64,000 nt of DNA from Mesostigma viride (taxonomy: Eukaryota > Streptophyta > Mesostigmatophyceae > Mesostigmatales > Mesostigmataceae), in assembly GCA_009746045.1 (NCBI GenBank), contig RPFO01000115.1, positions 1 through 64,000 of the forward strand, written 5' to 3'. Position numbers and translations under genes: made by a program. The notes under the pieces were generated by a model. The model saw nothing but the letters and a program-made list of their open reading frames with translations. It was not told the origin of the DNA and searched no databases. Shown piece by piece: positions 1 to 10,400 of this stretch; position 1 is the stretch's first letter, and each line of letters opens with the position of its first letter.

Positions 1-174
1 GCCTGAGGCAAATCGGTCCGTAACACTATTTTGCCCGGAATAACCACTTCCGAGCACCCAAGTTAATTCGGCCGAATGAACTTGGGTGCTCGGAAGTGGT
101 TATTCCGGGCAAAATAGTGTTACGGACCGATTTGCCTCAGGCGGCAAAAGGTTCCGGCACTATTTAACGTAACT
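1..174. repeat. Partial 206-bp palindrome (P0)
   Basis: This is the right-hand 174 bases of the palindrome that recurs four times at 62882-64000. The centre lies in the GGCC near position 71, and the arm ends ...TTTAACGTAACT at 174. One base near the centre (GAATGAAC instead of GAATTAAC) breaks the symmetry. The flank after 174 (GAGGCTTTAGACC) differs from the flanks at the other end of the window, so this is an independent location of the same unit. Confidence 0.9.
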
Positions 175-520
175 GAGGCTTTAGACCCTGTTGGATAGGA
201 GACCCCCGGTCGGGCACCATGGGCGCTGAAAAACCGAGTTCACTCCCGACCCATACTCCAACATCGCCTGTGCCTCAGTCCTCACCACATCCCAGCAATG
301 ACCTTCCCTATATATTCCATTTTTTTTTTTACTATTATGACTCTTTACTTTGTCTTTATTTATTTTTGTTCGGATGATTACCATTTACATTTTCTTTTCT
401 TTTTTCTTTCTTTCTTTTTCTTTTTTCCTTTTCCCTTTGTAATGTATACAAGTCTTACCTATTCTTTTAGCCCCTTCGTGTATGTGTGTATGCGTTCCCT
501 CTTTTACTTCTTAATTTTGG
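175..520. other. Gene-free stretch, T-rich
   Basis: I see no gene here. The left part is mixed sequence. From about 318 there are runs of T and CTTT microsatellite on the plus strand. It is the flank in which the DIRS-type element begins at 521. Confidence 0.6.
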
Positions 521-654
521 TTCTATTAACCGTGGAACTCCAGGGTAACCAGACTCTTTATTAAAACAATAAGTAGAGCACATCGGGAAGTGGCCCTCAA
601 CTGGCCATCCTTACCCATGGGAACACTTTATGTCCAAAAAGGCTAGCCTTACCC
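521..654 (-). repeat. Split direct repeat B2 (134 bp)
   Basis: This matches 1067-1200 over 134 bases, from TTCTATTAACCGTGG to GGCTAGCCTTACCC. It forms the outer 3' end of the minus-strand element. Confidence 0.9.
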
Positions 655-687
655 CCAAACAGGCAACACACAGGGAGGGCGGGTGGG

Positions 688-1068
688 AAAACAAAAGAGA
701 CCGCCATGAGCTAGGTGAGCAAGCTTTTATCGTGTTTCAAGGCCAACGGCTCTCTACCAACGGCCAGATCCGGCAACGGCCTCTAAACAGTTTTAGCCGT
801 CAAGTTTTACTTCAGATATTGCCTGTTGCAAACCCGTCCGCAATCACAGATCTGCTAGGAGAACCTAGACGCAAAAATCCGTCGTCAAGGTACTCAGCAC
901 ACCGTCAAGGTATGGGCCGCAACAATTAGGCCATATCTTCCGTAATACTCGTACACTAGAAGCCTAATCAACCTTATTACGATCACATCACCCAGCTCTA
1001 TTTCACCTAGCATCAGCGGCTCCCCTTCCGTATCACTATAAAGAAACTATGTTCAGAGAACCCCGATT
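688..1068 (-). repeat. Split direct repeat A2 (381 bp)
   Basis: This matches 5531-5911 over 381 bases, from AAAACAAAAGAGACC to GAACCCCGATT. Its last two bases (TT) overlap the first two of the adjacent 134-bp repeat. Such an overlap is what a circle-junction dinucleotide would leave. The short open frame inside (630-929 and its twin at 5575-5772) is repeat sequence, not a gene. Confidence 0.9.
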
Positions 1069-1200
1069 CTATTAACCGTGGAACTCCAGGGTAACCAGAC
1101 TCTTTATTAAAACAATAAGTAGAGCACATCGGGAAGTGGCCCTCAACTGGCCATCCTTACCCATGGGAACACTTTATGTCCAAAAAGGCTAGCCTTACCC
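1067..1200 (-). repeat. Split direct repeat B1 (134 bp)
   Basis: This is the internal copy of the 134-bp repeat. It abuts A2 on one side and the 3' end of the recombinase ORF on the other. Confidence 0.9.
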
Positions 1201-1276
1201 TTACATCCCTCCCTGGCGACCCAAGCCAGGGGCAAAACAAAAACCGGTGGACGCATAAGACAAGAATGAAGGGAAC

Positions 1277-1890
1277 TTAAGAGGAAGGCAGAGAAAAGAC
1301 GCTCCGCCAAATGCGCGGGGGGCAGGCGGCGATAGCCCGAACCAGGGCGTCAGGAAGGGTGAGGGCCAAGCTCCGGTGCAATCCCACATAGTGGGCGACA
1401 GTTTTGCTGCTGCGCCAGCGACCCCGATGCTGAATATCAGCCATGCTGCGCTGCCGCAAAAAATCATAGGTAGCCCCCCCATGCCGCAGCCCGTGAATGG
1501 TAAACACCGTGTCGACCCCCAAAGCTTGCGTGGCCTGATGCCAAACCCGGCTGAACTGGGCATAATCGTAAGGGAACACCCGCTCCCAGGCCGCCTTGCC
1601 ACGCATACAAGCCCGCAAGAGGGTCTCAGTCATGACATCCTCGATCACCACAGACTGCACCTCCCCCTTAGCCGTCTTAGCTGACATCAACAACAAGGCG
1701 CCCCGCTGCGAACCCCGCAACCGAACATCAGGCTGCAAGCGCACATGGCCGACCAACAGGTTGAGCGCCTCCGATACCCGCAGGTATTGTTGGAAAATAA
1801 CGATGACCATCATAGCCGCACGAGGCTGCCGCTGGAGCACCATAGTACAAGCAAGCGCAAACGCAGCCTCCCATGGAATGGGGGGGGGGC
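1277..1890 (-). CDS. Tyrosine recombinase catalytic domain of the DIRS/Ngaro-type element
   Basis: This is the C-terminal catalytic half of the YR that would integrate a circular cDNA. Visible motifs on the minus strand are RVSEAL with the first catalytic Arg (about 1765-1782), HGLRHGG as the H-x-x-R box (about 1478-1498), RGRW as the H/W position (about 1417-1428), and the tyrosine nucleophile in AHYVG (about 1383-1397). The frame is one base out of register with the upstream RT ORF. The switch occurs in a run of ten G on the plus strand near 1879-1888. The open frame extends up to 2113, but beyond about 1890 it is out of the true frame. The protein is therefore one RT-RH-YR polypeptide broken by an indel, a frameshifted product, or a sequencing error. 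Confidence 0.85.
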
Positions 1891-4353
1891 ACGAGGGGGT
1901 GCCAACGTGCGCCAGCCAGCCAAAACACTTCGTGCCAAGGCCCAATCCCGCACCTCCCGGGGGAAGTACAAATTCAGGCCCATAAGCGCATTGACACACA
2001 ACTGGCGGCTGTAACACCGTGAGTGCGCCCAAGCGACATACTCGCAATAGTATTCCTCTATCGTCAAGCCGCGCAACAAGCTGCCAACCCGACCCCGCCG
2101 GCTCGCCCACCATGCGAAAAAGGACCTAAGACCCCGATGGTAAACCATCAAAGTAGCCGGCTTCACCTTGCCCTCAAGAAGGGTCAAGTAGCTAGCGCCA
2201 AGCCGAGGCCCGGGATTGGGATGAACACCCTCGCGAGTCAAATCGCGGACCCACCCGGCCACCGAGGCAGCCATGGAAAGCCCCCGCGAAGGCCCATCCG
2301 CAGGCTGAAGCTCACTTGGCGTCCAGACCCATTGTGAGCGGCTGCCGGTGACCAACGTAAGAGCGCACAACCGGCGGCATTGCTTGTTTAACCGGTAAGA
2401 AGAGGAACGCCCTTTAGCCAAGCAGCCCAAAGCGGCAGTGGAGTCCACTAACCTCACCACCCGCTTACCCCATGTTCCGAGGTTCCGGGCCGAGCGCTCC
2501 ACCCCCTTCACAGCGGCCCGCACTTCCTTCTCGTTGATGTGCATGGTCGAATCGCGCCAGCGACTCTTGATCCCGACGCGCCATCGCCCGTGGATGATGG
2601 CTTTTTCCGCGGCCTTGGTCAAGGGTCTAGGCCCGGCATACATGGCCTCACCTGGGGTGAGGAGGGTTGGGTAACCCCGCACCTCCCGGGCCCGAGCTAA
2701 TTCCGTCACCTCAGCTGGGGCCATCTCAGCGTAGACAACCCCCTGCCCAAAACTAGACGCATCCGAGGCCACCACCACCGGAGCCAGGGCAGCCCCCCGG
2801 TCCACACGGAGCATGGGGGCCAACGCCATGGCACACTCGAGCTCATCGCGCACACCTTGCCACAAAGGTCGCGTTCGCTGGCCCCACCCCTTGAGGTTGA
2901 TGAACTTAAAACTCTGCTGCCATATGGACAAGCAAGTGCGGCTGAGCATCTGCAGCCACACCCACCGGCCCACGACGGCCGCCAGCGCCTCAGCGGTAGC
3001 GCGTCCCCTCTCGAGGAGTACACGAGTGTGCGCAACCACAAGGGTGAGCTGCTTAGCTGTCGGCTCCAACACCCCATCCCGCCGGTGAACAACACCCAGA
3101 GCTTCTAGCTCGTCCTCCCCCTCCGGGCTAGCCATGATCGTCTTGTCCTTGGAGGGCACAAGGTTGTTAGGCGCGTACCCGTCTTCAATAGCACTCGCGA
3201 TTAAGCGATTCACCGCCTCGCACGTGCGCCCATTGCTGACCACCAGGTCATCAATAGTGATGGATACCATAGGGGCAGGGGGGTCCTCAAGGTCGATTTG
3301 CATCTCCCTCGTGCTCTCCTCCTTGTACTCGATGGCTAGGGCGGTTGGGTTACCCCATGCATTCCGAAGCACGGTCAGCTCCCCTACACTTGTGAGGCGG
3401 TTCACCTGCCGTCTAGGATCCAAAGCGCCCGTGGCATAGAGGACCATCTCATGGATGGCTTCCCCTAGCGCTACAGCGTGGGAGTGCCCCATGGCCAGCA
3501 CTTTCAGCACTGGCCACACCCTCCTCCGCCGCCCCGGCAGCCCGACATCGGTGGACCACACATCAGGTAGCCCTTGATAATCCCACCACCACTCCGGCAC
3601 TTGGATGGTATAGTAATACGAGACCAGATCGCTCTTGGCCGTGTAGCACCGACCCTTGATATAGACCTCCGAGTATATGCCCAGGTGGGGTAACACCGTC
3701 TTAGGGGGGTCCACCCACAGTGCGTTCCCCAACTTCTTATTCACAATGAGCCTTAACTCCCCCACTCCTTTGGCCACCCCAAAACATCCGTCTACCCACT
3801 TTGGCCGCGTCTCTCGGAACTCCACCATCCCCACGTCCGCTGCCCTCCCCATCAACTTGCCCCACTCCGCCATGGTGCACCCTCGGCTGGGGGCAGGTAC
3901 ATTCCAATACCTCGCACTGGCAGCCACCTCCGGCTTGATGCAGTTGGCTTCGCTCGCGTACACCTCTCGCCAACTAGGTCGTAGCGCCAGCAAATCCAGC
4001 AGCTTCGCCTTTCCTGCCACCTCGCGCTTCGGCAGACTCACCCGCTCCGCCACAAGTTGTTCATACTTATTACATTTCCCATAGATTAGATCACTTCCTT
4101 CTGCGGGGCCTGTCGCAACGCCGGTTACGCGGCGACTGTACCACTCGCAGTGCTTCTTGACCCTTTTCAGGGCCTCCGCCGTTCCTCTGGAGCACGCGCC
4201 TCCAGATTTAGGCGGAGGGTCTGCCCCCCCGTGCCATAGCCAATTCAACCACGTAATCACCTTGTGTTGTAGAGTGAAGGTCCGGCGGCGGCGAGTTGCA
4301 CGCTGGCGTCTGCGTGCTGACCTCACTCTCCCCCACGTAGTGCTTAGAGGCAT
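1810..4353 (-). CDS. Reverse transcriptase-RNase H with N-terminal part of tyrosine recombinase
   Basis: The start is taken at the ATG at 4353, just after the Gag-like stop. The open frame runs further upstream to 4791, but that part overlaps the Gag-like ORF in another frame. Approximate residues from 4353 are: RT with LRLIVNKK near 200, first catalytic Asp in KSDLVSYYY near 238, and IDDLVVS (the xxDD box, T-I-D-D) near 366. RNase H follows with SDASSFG near 528, Glu in INEKEV near 608, Asp in LVDSTAAL near 635, and PADGPSRG near 685. A GVHPNPGP 2A-like motif sits near 705-712. The SAM-like N-terminal domain of the recombinase runs from about 720 to 820. The frame then runs out of the conserved register at the G10 tract near 1880, and the catalytic domain continues in the next frame. 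It makes cDNA from the element RNA. Confidence 0.85.
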   Translation of the reverse strand: MPLSTTWGRVRSARRRQRATRRRRTFTLQHKVITWLNWLWHGGADPPPKSGGACSRGTAEALKRVKKHCEWYSRRVTGVATGPAEGSDLIYGKCNKYEQLVAERVSLPKREVAGKAKLLDLLALRPSWREVYASEANCIKPEVAASARYWNVPAPSRGCTMAEWGKLMGRAADVGMVEFRETRPKWVDGCFGVAKGVGELRLIVNKKLGNALWVDPPKTVLPHLGIYSEVYIKGRCYTAKSDLVSYYYTIQVPEWWWDYQGLPDVWSTDVGLPGRRRRVWPVLKVLAMGHSHAVALGEAIHEMVLYATGALDPRRQVNRLTSVGELTVLRNAWGNPTALAIEYKEESTREMQIDLEDPPAPMVSITIDDLVVSNGRTCEAVNRLIASAIEDGYAPNNLVPSKDKTIMASPEGEDELEALGVVHRRDGVLEPTAKQLTLVVAHTRVLLERGRATAEALAAVVGRWVWLQMLSRTCLSIWQQSFKFINLKGWGQRTRPLWQGVRDELECAMALAPMLRVDRGAALAPVVVASDASSFGQGVVYAEMAPAEVTELARAREVRGYPTLLTPGEAMYAGPRPLTKAAEKAIIHGRWRVGIKSRWRDSTMHINEKEVRAAVKGVERSARNLGTWGKRVVRLVDSTAALGCLAKGRSSSYRLNKQCRRLCALTLVTGSRSQWVWTPSELQPADGPSRGLSMAASVAGWVRDLTREGVHPNPGPRLGASYLTLLEGKVKPATLMVYHRGLRSFFAWWASRRGRVGSLLRGLTIEEYYCEYVAWAHSRCYSRQLCVNALMGLNLYFPREVRDWALARSVLAGWRTLAPPRAPPPFHGRLRLRLLVLWCSSGSLVRL

Positions 4354-4400
4354 TGTAGGAAGAGGCAGTGGGAAGGGGGAGCGGTTTACCCTTTCGGTGT

Positions 4401-5459
4401 TTACTTGGTTTGCTGGGCCTTGCCCAGCTTCTCCATCATCGTGGCGCTTTGCAGGGCCATCTTCATGGCCGGGTTGCTCACCAAGGAGGCATCTTCCTTG
4501 AGAGCAAGGAGGTGGCCAGCCACCTTCCACCCTCCTGACCCCTGGCTCTCCACTAGGAGCATGGCTGCCACCACCCTCATGAGATACTCTACCCCAGCCA
4601 ACTCCCCGGCTGCCGGCCCCAACTCCTTGAAGAGTGTGTCCATGGCCAGGGCGATGTTCATGACCACCTTCCTGCTTTCCTGGTTCCTCCACCCCCCTTG
4701 GCGAGTAGCCATGATCCAACTCTTTATCCCCCCTCCATTGTCGTTGGCATCCTCGAGCACCTCGGGGAGCACTCTCTCTTGCACCCTCCAATTCACCACT
4801 TGTGCTCGAGTGGGCAGCGTCACCCCTTTGGTCTTTTTCGGCTTCCTGGAAGCCCCATCTGCCCCGGCCAGCGCATCCTTCAATTTCGTCAGGAAATCCT
4901 CTTCCTCGGACTCCTCCTCCTCCTCCTCTTCTTTGCCCGCCTGCCCCTGCTTGCCAATAATAGCCGCCAGCTCCAAGAGCTGCTCCCTCACATCCCCCGC
5001 GGCCTTTCCCTTGCTCGGGGCTGGGCTTCCGACTTTTTTCGTCCCCTTTTTCGCCCCTTTCGTGGGCCGGCGTGGTGGCTGCATCTCCTCTTCGTCCGAG
5101 TCCGCCAAGTCCCGGGCGCTTTGGAGGGCTGCCACTAGCGCTTCGTTTGGGTCCGCTGCTGCCAGAATTTCAGGCCCGTCCACGTGGTCGACCAGCAGTC
5201 CAACGACGGACTCCAGCTGGGCCGCAGACCACCGGCTGACAGTAGTTACCCAGTCGGTCCCGAGGACCGCCTCAAAGGCAGCGCACACTTCAGGCAGGCC
5301 CGAGCAAGTGGAGAGCTCCTGATGGAGCCTTTTCTTCTGCGTCGGCCAGCCTAGTCGGCCCTTTCCCGTCTGTTTAGTAGCTGTCGGCACCTCGGGATTA
5401 GCTTTCGGTAATTGCTTCCCAGCACCTGTCGAACCTGGCTTCCGCCCGGGCTTCGGCAT
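4401..5459 (-). CDS. Gag-like ORF1 of the DIRS/Ngaro-type element
   Basis: This 352-residue ORF is the first in the element and starts 72 bases inside the left 381-bp repeat. The N-terminal third is basic and Pro/Lys rich. Around residue 115 there is an acidic stretch (SDEEEM), followed by a Lys-rich segment (KGAKKGTKK) and a long Glu run near residue 175. A predicted helical C-terminal half follows. I see no zinc knuckle or enzyme motif. Its place before RT makes it the structural (Gag-like) protein by position only. The stop is about 45 bases before the RT start, so ORF2 probably needs reinitiation or recoding. Confidence 0.7.
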   Translation of the reverse strand: MPKPGRKPGSTGAGKQLPKANPEVPTATKQTGKGRLGWPTQKKRLHQELSTCSGLPEVCAAFEAVLGTDWVTTVSRWSAAQLESVVGLLVDHVDGPEILAAADPNEALVAALQSARDLADSDEEEMQPPRRPTKGAKKGTKKVGSPAPSKGKAAGDVREQLLELAAIIGKQGQAGKEEEEEEESEEEDFLTKLKDALAGADGASRKPKKTKGVTLPTRAQVVNWRVQERVLPEVLEDANDNGGGIKSWIMATRQGGWRNQESRKVVMNIALAMDTLFKELGPAAGELAGVEYLMRVVAAMLLVESQGSGGWKVAGHLLALKEDASLVSNPAMKMALQSATMMEKLGKAQQTK

Positions 5460-5530
5460 CCCAGCCGCTTTGCAGAAAGGAATTCTGGGCGTCAGCTACG
5501 CTGCCCCTGACCCCTGTCGCCGCCTTCGTT

Positions 5531-5911
5531 AAAACAAAAGAGACCGCCATGAGCTAGGTGAGCAAGCTTTTATCGTGTTTCAAGGCCAACGGCTCTCTAC
5601 CAACGGCCAGATCCGGCAACGGCCTCTAAACAGTTTTAGCCGTCAAGTTTTACTTCAGATATTGCCTGTTGCAAACCCGTCCGCAATCACAGATCTGCTA
5701 GGAGAACCTAGACGCAAAAATCCGTCGTCAAGGTACTCAGCACACCGTCAAGGTATGGGCCGCAACAATTAGGCCATATCTTCCGTAATACTCGTACACT
5801 AGAAGCCTAATCAACCTTATTACGATCACATCACCCAGCTCTATTTCACCTAGCATCAGCGGCTCCCCTTCCGTATCACTATAAAGAAACTATGTTCAGA
5901 GAACCCCGATT
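5531..5911 (-). repeat. Split direct repeat A1 (381 bp)
   Basis: This is the left end of the element in its own orientation. It matches 688-1068 throughout as far as I can read. It should hold the promoter and the start of the element transcript. Confidence 0.9.
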
Positions 5912-6652
5912 GTTTGTGTTGATAGTGGTAAGTAAGTAAGTAAGTACTTGCGTGTCATGCGCAAAGGCATGCCACGGAGTACTATGCTAATCTCATTAGA
6001 AAAATAATTACACAAAAGTTTAAACAAATATCGTCTGCATCATCCCCCAGGGAAGGCCCACACTAAATCACTAATCGAAAATTACTTGGGAAATGTTGTC
6101 TCGGGCTGATGGACATGTGTGCCCCTCACTTGCGGAGTTAAATTGGATGTATAATTGAATGAAATACATTATTACATTCCATGCATCGATGCTCGAGTCA
6201 TCGCGATATCTGAATATCTTACATAATTACAGACCCATCAATTGGAAGATCAGAAAGCTCCAGTGCATCTGCTCTACGACCGGACGTCTCAATCGTACGT
6301 AGTGCTTTCGAGTTATAATTACCCTCAATGTATGTCTGGAAAATCCACGTGCAGGCAGTGTCAAATGCATGGTATATGAACTAGTTATGTACATGTCAAG
6401 ATGATGACAGTCAAGCGAGGCCATACATGTTGACGGACAAGTGAGCCTGTAGACCTACGTCGATCCCCAGTTCCTCGATGTCGTGCGCAGCCCCGATATC
6501 ATCAGATTTCCAATCCCCAACGGCCGTCGGCTCCGCAAAATCCACGTTCGCGATTAAACAGTGCAACCGCGAGGGCCGTTCTAACTTGTAATCCACCTAT
6601 ATAATGGGCTCCGTCTCGTCACCGTGCGTTCGCATCAACAGGACAGCCACGG
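5912..6652. other. Gene-free interval
   Basis: There is a short GTAA/AAGT microsatellite at about 5930-5946 and otherwise unremarkable AT-moderate sequence. The only repeated motif seen is CCAACGGCCGTCGG at 6517-6530, a variant of the palindrome found four more times at 15.2-15.9 kb. The interval ends with CACGG (6648-6652), the left target duplication of the next element. Confidence 0.6.
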
Positions 6653-7125
6653 AGTTAGAATGCGGTGGGATATATTGCTTGAGAACACTGAAGGCTTGGA
6701 GCAATGAATTGCTTGGTTCATTAGAAAATAGGTTTACCCTTTATCAACGTTCCTCTCACCGGCTGCGCCGCCAGTGACCGTTGGGTGCAGACCGTTGGCC
6801 CGAGGCCGCACGATGACAGGTAGCTGCCTAGTCACTGCATCGTGCGATCACAAATCAATGCACGCTGCAGTACGGTCCCTATCTAGGATACTCTAGTACC
6901 GTCCAATGACAGGACACTACGTATACTGGGTACTGACATCTGTCACGTACCTCAGTACCCAAAGTACCTATCTAGGGAAACGTATGCGACTCGACTAGCA
7001 TCCCTATCTGCATAGCCCACGTGGTATTTATATTCACATACCAACGTGGGTTTACAAGGCTTATTCATACGTTGTATTCACAATGCCTTTGAGACTTAGT
7101 CTACAGCAAAGCATGGAGACTAACT
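6653..7125 (-). repeat. 3' LTR of element 1
   Basis: This matches 13831-14303. It contains the imperfect inverted repeat GGGTACTG...CAGTACCC. The element-side neighbour (7126 onward) has only a weak, A-rich purine tract on the minus strand. Confidence 0.9.
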
Positions 7126-7499
7126 CCAGTATTGTTTTATTATTTATTTCTTAATGCAGGTCTGCACCCCCAACATTATTGTTATTGTTTTTAAGTTGAT
7201 TAGGGGTACAAAAGAGACATGGCTGGTTGAGCCAGGTTGGTTACAGCTGGCTGTTCTGGCCAGGTGTTATATTGCACATTAAATAAGGTGTACACAGCTG
7301 GCTGGTTTGGCCAGGTACTGAAGCACACATTAAGTAAATGGATACAAAGCTTGTGTCCTCAAGCTGCAAATGGATACAAATCTGACCTAGCCAGCACTCA
7401 CACCCCACAACGAATGTGTTGAATTTTATGGCGCCCAGCAGCTATCGCTGTGGTAAGGGGGTGTGGTGGTTGTGTACTGTGCTATGGCCAGTCATTTAT
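7126..7499 (-). other. 3' non-coding region of element 1
   Basis: This lies between the pol stop and the 3' LTR. It holds two or three degenerate copies of a short unit containing GGCTGGTT..GCCAGGT (about 7219-7320). No gene is seen. Confidence 0.6.
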
Positions 7500-10400
7500 T
7501 CAAACACTGACTCTGATATCATAGGGGTTCATGTTCTGAAAGAGGAGCTGGTACTGTTGGCCAGCAGCATCCCGCAGCTTCGTGAGAGCGTCTGCTGGGT
7601 TGTCCTCATCATCCACATGAGTCCAGCTGGAAAAATAGGTGGCCTCCTGTTTGAGGATCACCCAATCCAAGTCAGTGTGGACAGCAGCAGAGACAGATTT
7701 CTTGGTTAGAAAACTGATCACAGATTGGCTGTCAGTATAGAGATGTGAGATGACATTGCATGTGCTGCCTGCCTGGGTTTGTAGCCAGGTGAGCATGTGC
7801 TGCAGGGAACGAGCATGCAATGCAGCAGACACCACAGCACGACATTCAGCTGAGTTGCTGCTGCCAGGTTTTCTGCGGTGTAGCCTGCTGTACCAGGAAG
7901 TGAGGGACATGTAATCTGACCTGTTGGTGAGAAAAAACAGCCCTGATTCCCGTGCCCCCATCTGATTGATTGTTCTGCTCTCCATGGAGCTGTCCATGAC
8001 ACATTGGATGTGGATGTCTTCCATCAGATTCAGGCCATGGAGGATGAGGGGGGGACAGTCATTGACCAACTTCCTGATGTGACTGCATTTGATCTTGACT
8101 AGAACATCATGGGTGACCCTGCTGATGACAGCTAAGGGAGCCCCACAGATGGCTGACCACCACCCCAGTTTGCCCTGAACAGTGGCACACATATGTAAGG
8201 GGAGGTAGTTGTCCTGCAGCAGATCTAGACAATCTTGGATATATTCTGCAGGAGGGGAGAGAGAGCAGACCCACTGATCTGGCTGCCTATGCAGCTGCAA
8301 CATGATGCCACAGAACTGGATGGGGGTTGTGCTCAATTCCACCTGTTTGCCAATCTCATATGATTCCTGGACCTGCTGAATAAAGGTTTCCACCTCAGCT
8401 CTAGGCCCACAAATGAGTTGGTCATCTCCATGCCACACAAAGAACAGCAGTCCAGAGGGGGTGGGTACAACAAAAAAGCATGGGTCCAGGTCATCATACG
8501 TGGCCTTGAGCTTTTTGAATACTTCCTCTGCTGAGTCTCTGAAAATTTTTGGGGCACTGACAAGCCCTTCCACCCCAATGTTGATGATAAGGTGGGGCTC
8601 ATCAATATAAGGTTTCCACACAGCTGGGGTGTCTACCACGTACACCTTCCCTTTCCACACAGATTCAGCCTTTTCTGGGTCCCCCCTGAGGAAGGCCCTT
8701 TTAATATCAGTGGCTTTGCAGACATAGTCTTGGCCTGCATTGAGGTTGTGGAGGAAGAGGGAGAGCATGATCCTGAGTGAGGTTTGTTGCAGCCCAGGTG
8801 TGTATGTTTCCCCTTTTGGCAGTGTGGAGGTCCCCTTTAATTCTGTGACACATGGTCTGGCATGGAAGATTGGGGAGCCCACTTTTTGTGGTTTTTGTTT
8901 GAGAACAAATTTTAATCTGAGCTTTTTGGCTCCCTCTGGCACGTCCCATGAAGGGGTGACAGGCGGTTTGTATTGAGGGTTTTTGGGGTTGGGCAGGACC
9001 CATTCCTGCCTGGCTTGGTGGACAATGGCCATCAGCCACTTGGTAAACCCTTTTTGTGTTTTGCATTCTTGTATGACGTGGGAGATTTGGTGGGGTGAGT
9101 GCATGGCTATGTCCCACTTACCCAGCCCAAAGGCTGAGGGATGGAGGAACTGGCTGTGCACTAACTTGTCCAGATCAGGGATCTCCCCTGGTGCATACTG
9201 AGTGTTGACTGCCTTGATGACAGCATCCATACCAGGGACAATACTGGAGAGAGGGATTTTAAAGTGGTCCAGAGGAACTGCACCCACCCCTGTGACACTG
9301 AGCTCATTAGCTGAGATAAGCACCCCAGGATAGGATACAAAAGGTTCCCCCAACAAGGTGTTACCAGAGTACCCCTCCACCACCTGGAAGGGTGTCTGAA
9401 TACCAAGTATAGGGAGCATCACTTGTCCCACTACATCCAGTGAGCTTTGGCCTGAGAAATCCTGCACCCGTGCCCAAAATGAAGGTGCAATCTCAAGACC
9501 AGGGATGGCTTGTGCACTGATCACACTGACCTGTGCCTGAGTGTCTATTGCCAGGGTCCAGGGGTCCTGACTAGTGCACACAGCTGAGACTTTTGCCAAC
9601 CCTGCGGCCACAGCAGCTTGTTGCTTATGTGACCTGTGTAATGCTTGCAAGGCGACTGCCAATCTTGACCTCAGAGCGGGAGGGTTGGCAGACAATTTGG
9701 TGCCTTGGGGCTGAGCTAATGCTTCCAACCCAGCTACCTCGTGCCTGGTTAAGCAATCCCCAGGTTGTGAAGTGGGCCTGGCTTCACTGAGGGTGGAAGG
9801 GTTCACAGAGGGTGCTGTGGTGCTGTCAACAGCAGTAATTGGTGGCTCAGAGCTACTGCTGGGCATGCTGGAGTTGCCAGATAGAAGTAGTGAGTCCATG
9901 CTTAAAGACTCTTCCCCAGGCACGTCTGCCATGGGAGAATAATACTTCTTAATTCTATGACAGCTCACCCTGTGACGCTTCCCATTGATATTGTGCTTGA
10001 CCTCCACGGTCTTGCTGTTTTTGGTAAATCCACGGATGGTAACTGGACCTAGCCAAGTTCCAACCTTACCAAAGCTGTTTTCCTTGTAATAGAGAACTTG
10101 ATCACCTTTTTGGAATACTGGCCTGGAATGGGTTTTATCTTTTTCTGCCAGTTTTGCTGAGGTTTGTGCACGTGCAGTGTTGTACAGTGCTATCACCTCT
10201 GGGGGATATACACCTGCCTGCAGGCCTGCTGGGATTACTTCACCCCACGTGGCATGCAAGACAGGTCTCATGTTTAGGGTTGTGCACATTTCATGACACC
10301 AGAGTGCCCTGTCACAATAGACCCCTGAAGTAGCATCCTTGGAAGGATTTTTGGCTAGTAGGGTTTTGACAGATCTGATGGTTCTTTCAATGACCCCCTG

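Larger units (their letters stand above)
521..5911 (-). mobile_element. DIRS/Ngaro-type tyrosine-recombinase retrotransposon
   Basis: This is a complete-looking element read on the minus strand. In element orientation the order is: 381-bp repeat A1 (5911-5531), Gag-like ORF, RT-RNase H-tyrosine recombinase ORF, 134-bp repeat B1 (1200-1067), A2 (1068-688), B2 (654-521). This A1-ORFs-B1-A2-B2 arrangement is the split direct repeat layout known from Ngaro/PAT-type YR retroelements. There are no LTRs, no target duplication and no DDE integrase, which is expected because the recombinase integrates a circle. No methyltransferase ORF is seen. Superfamily placement between Ngaro, PAT and Kangaroo-like groups needs an RT tree. 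Confidence 0.88.

Noticed and set aside
4354-4791. N-terminal extension of the RT frame upstream of 4353
   Set aside because: It overlaps the Gag-like ORF in another frame and has no conserved RT text. The ATG at 4353 fits the gene order better.
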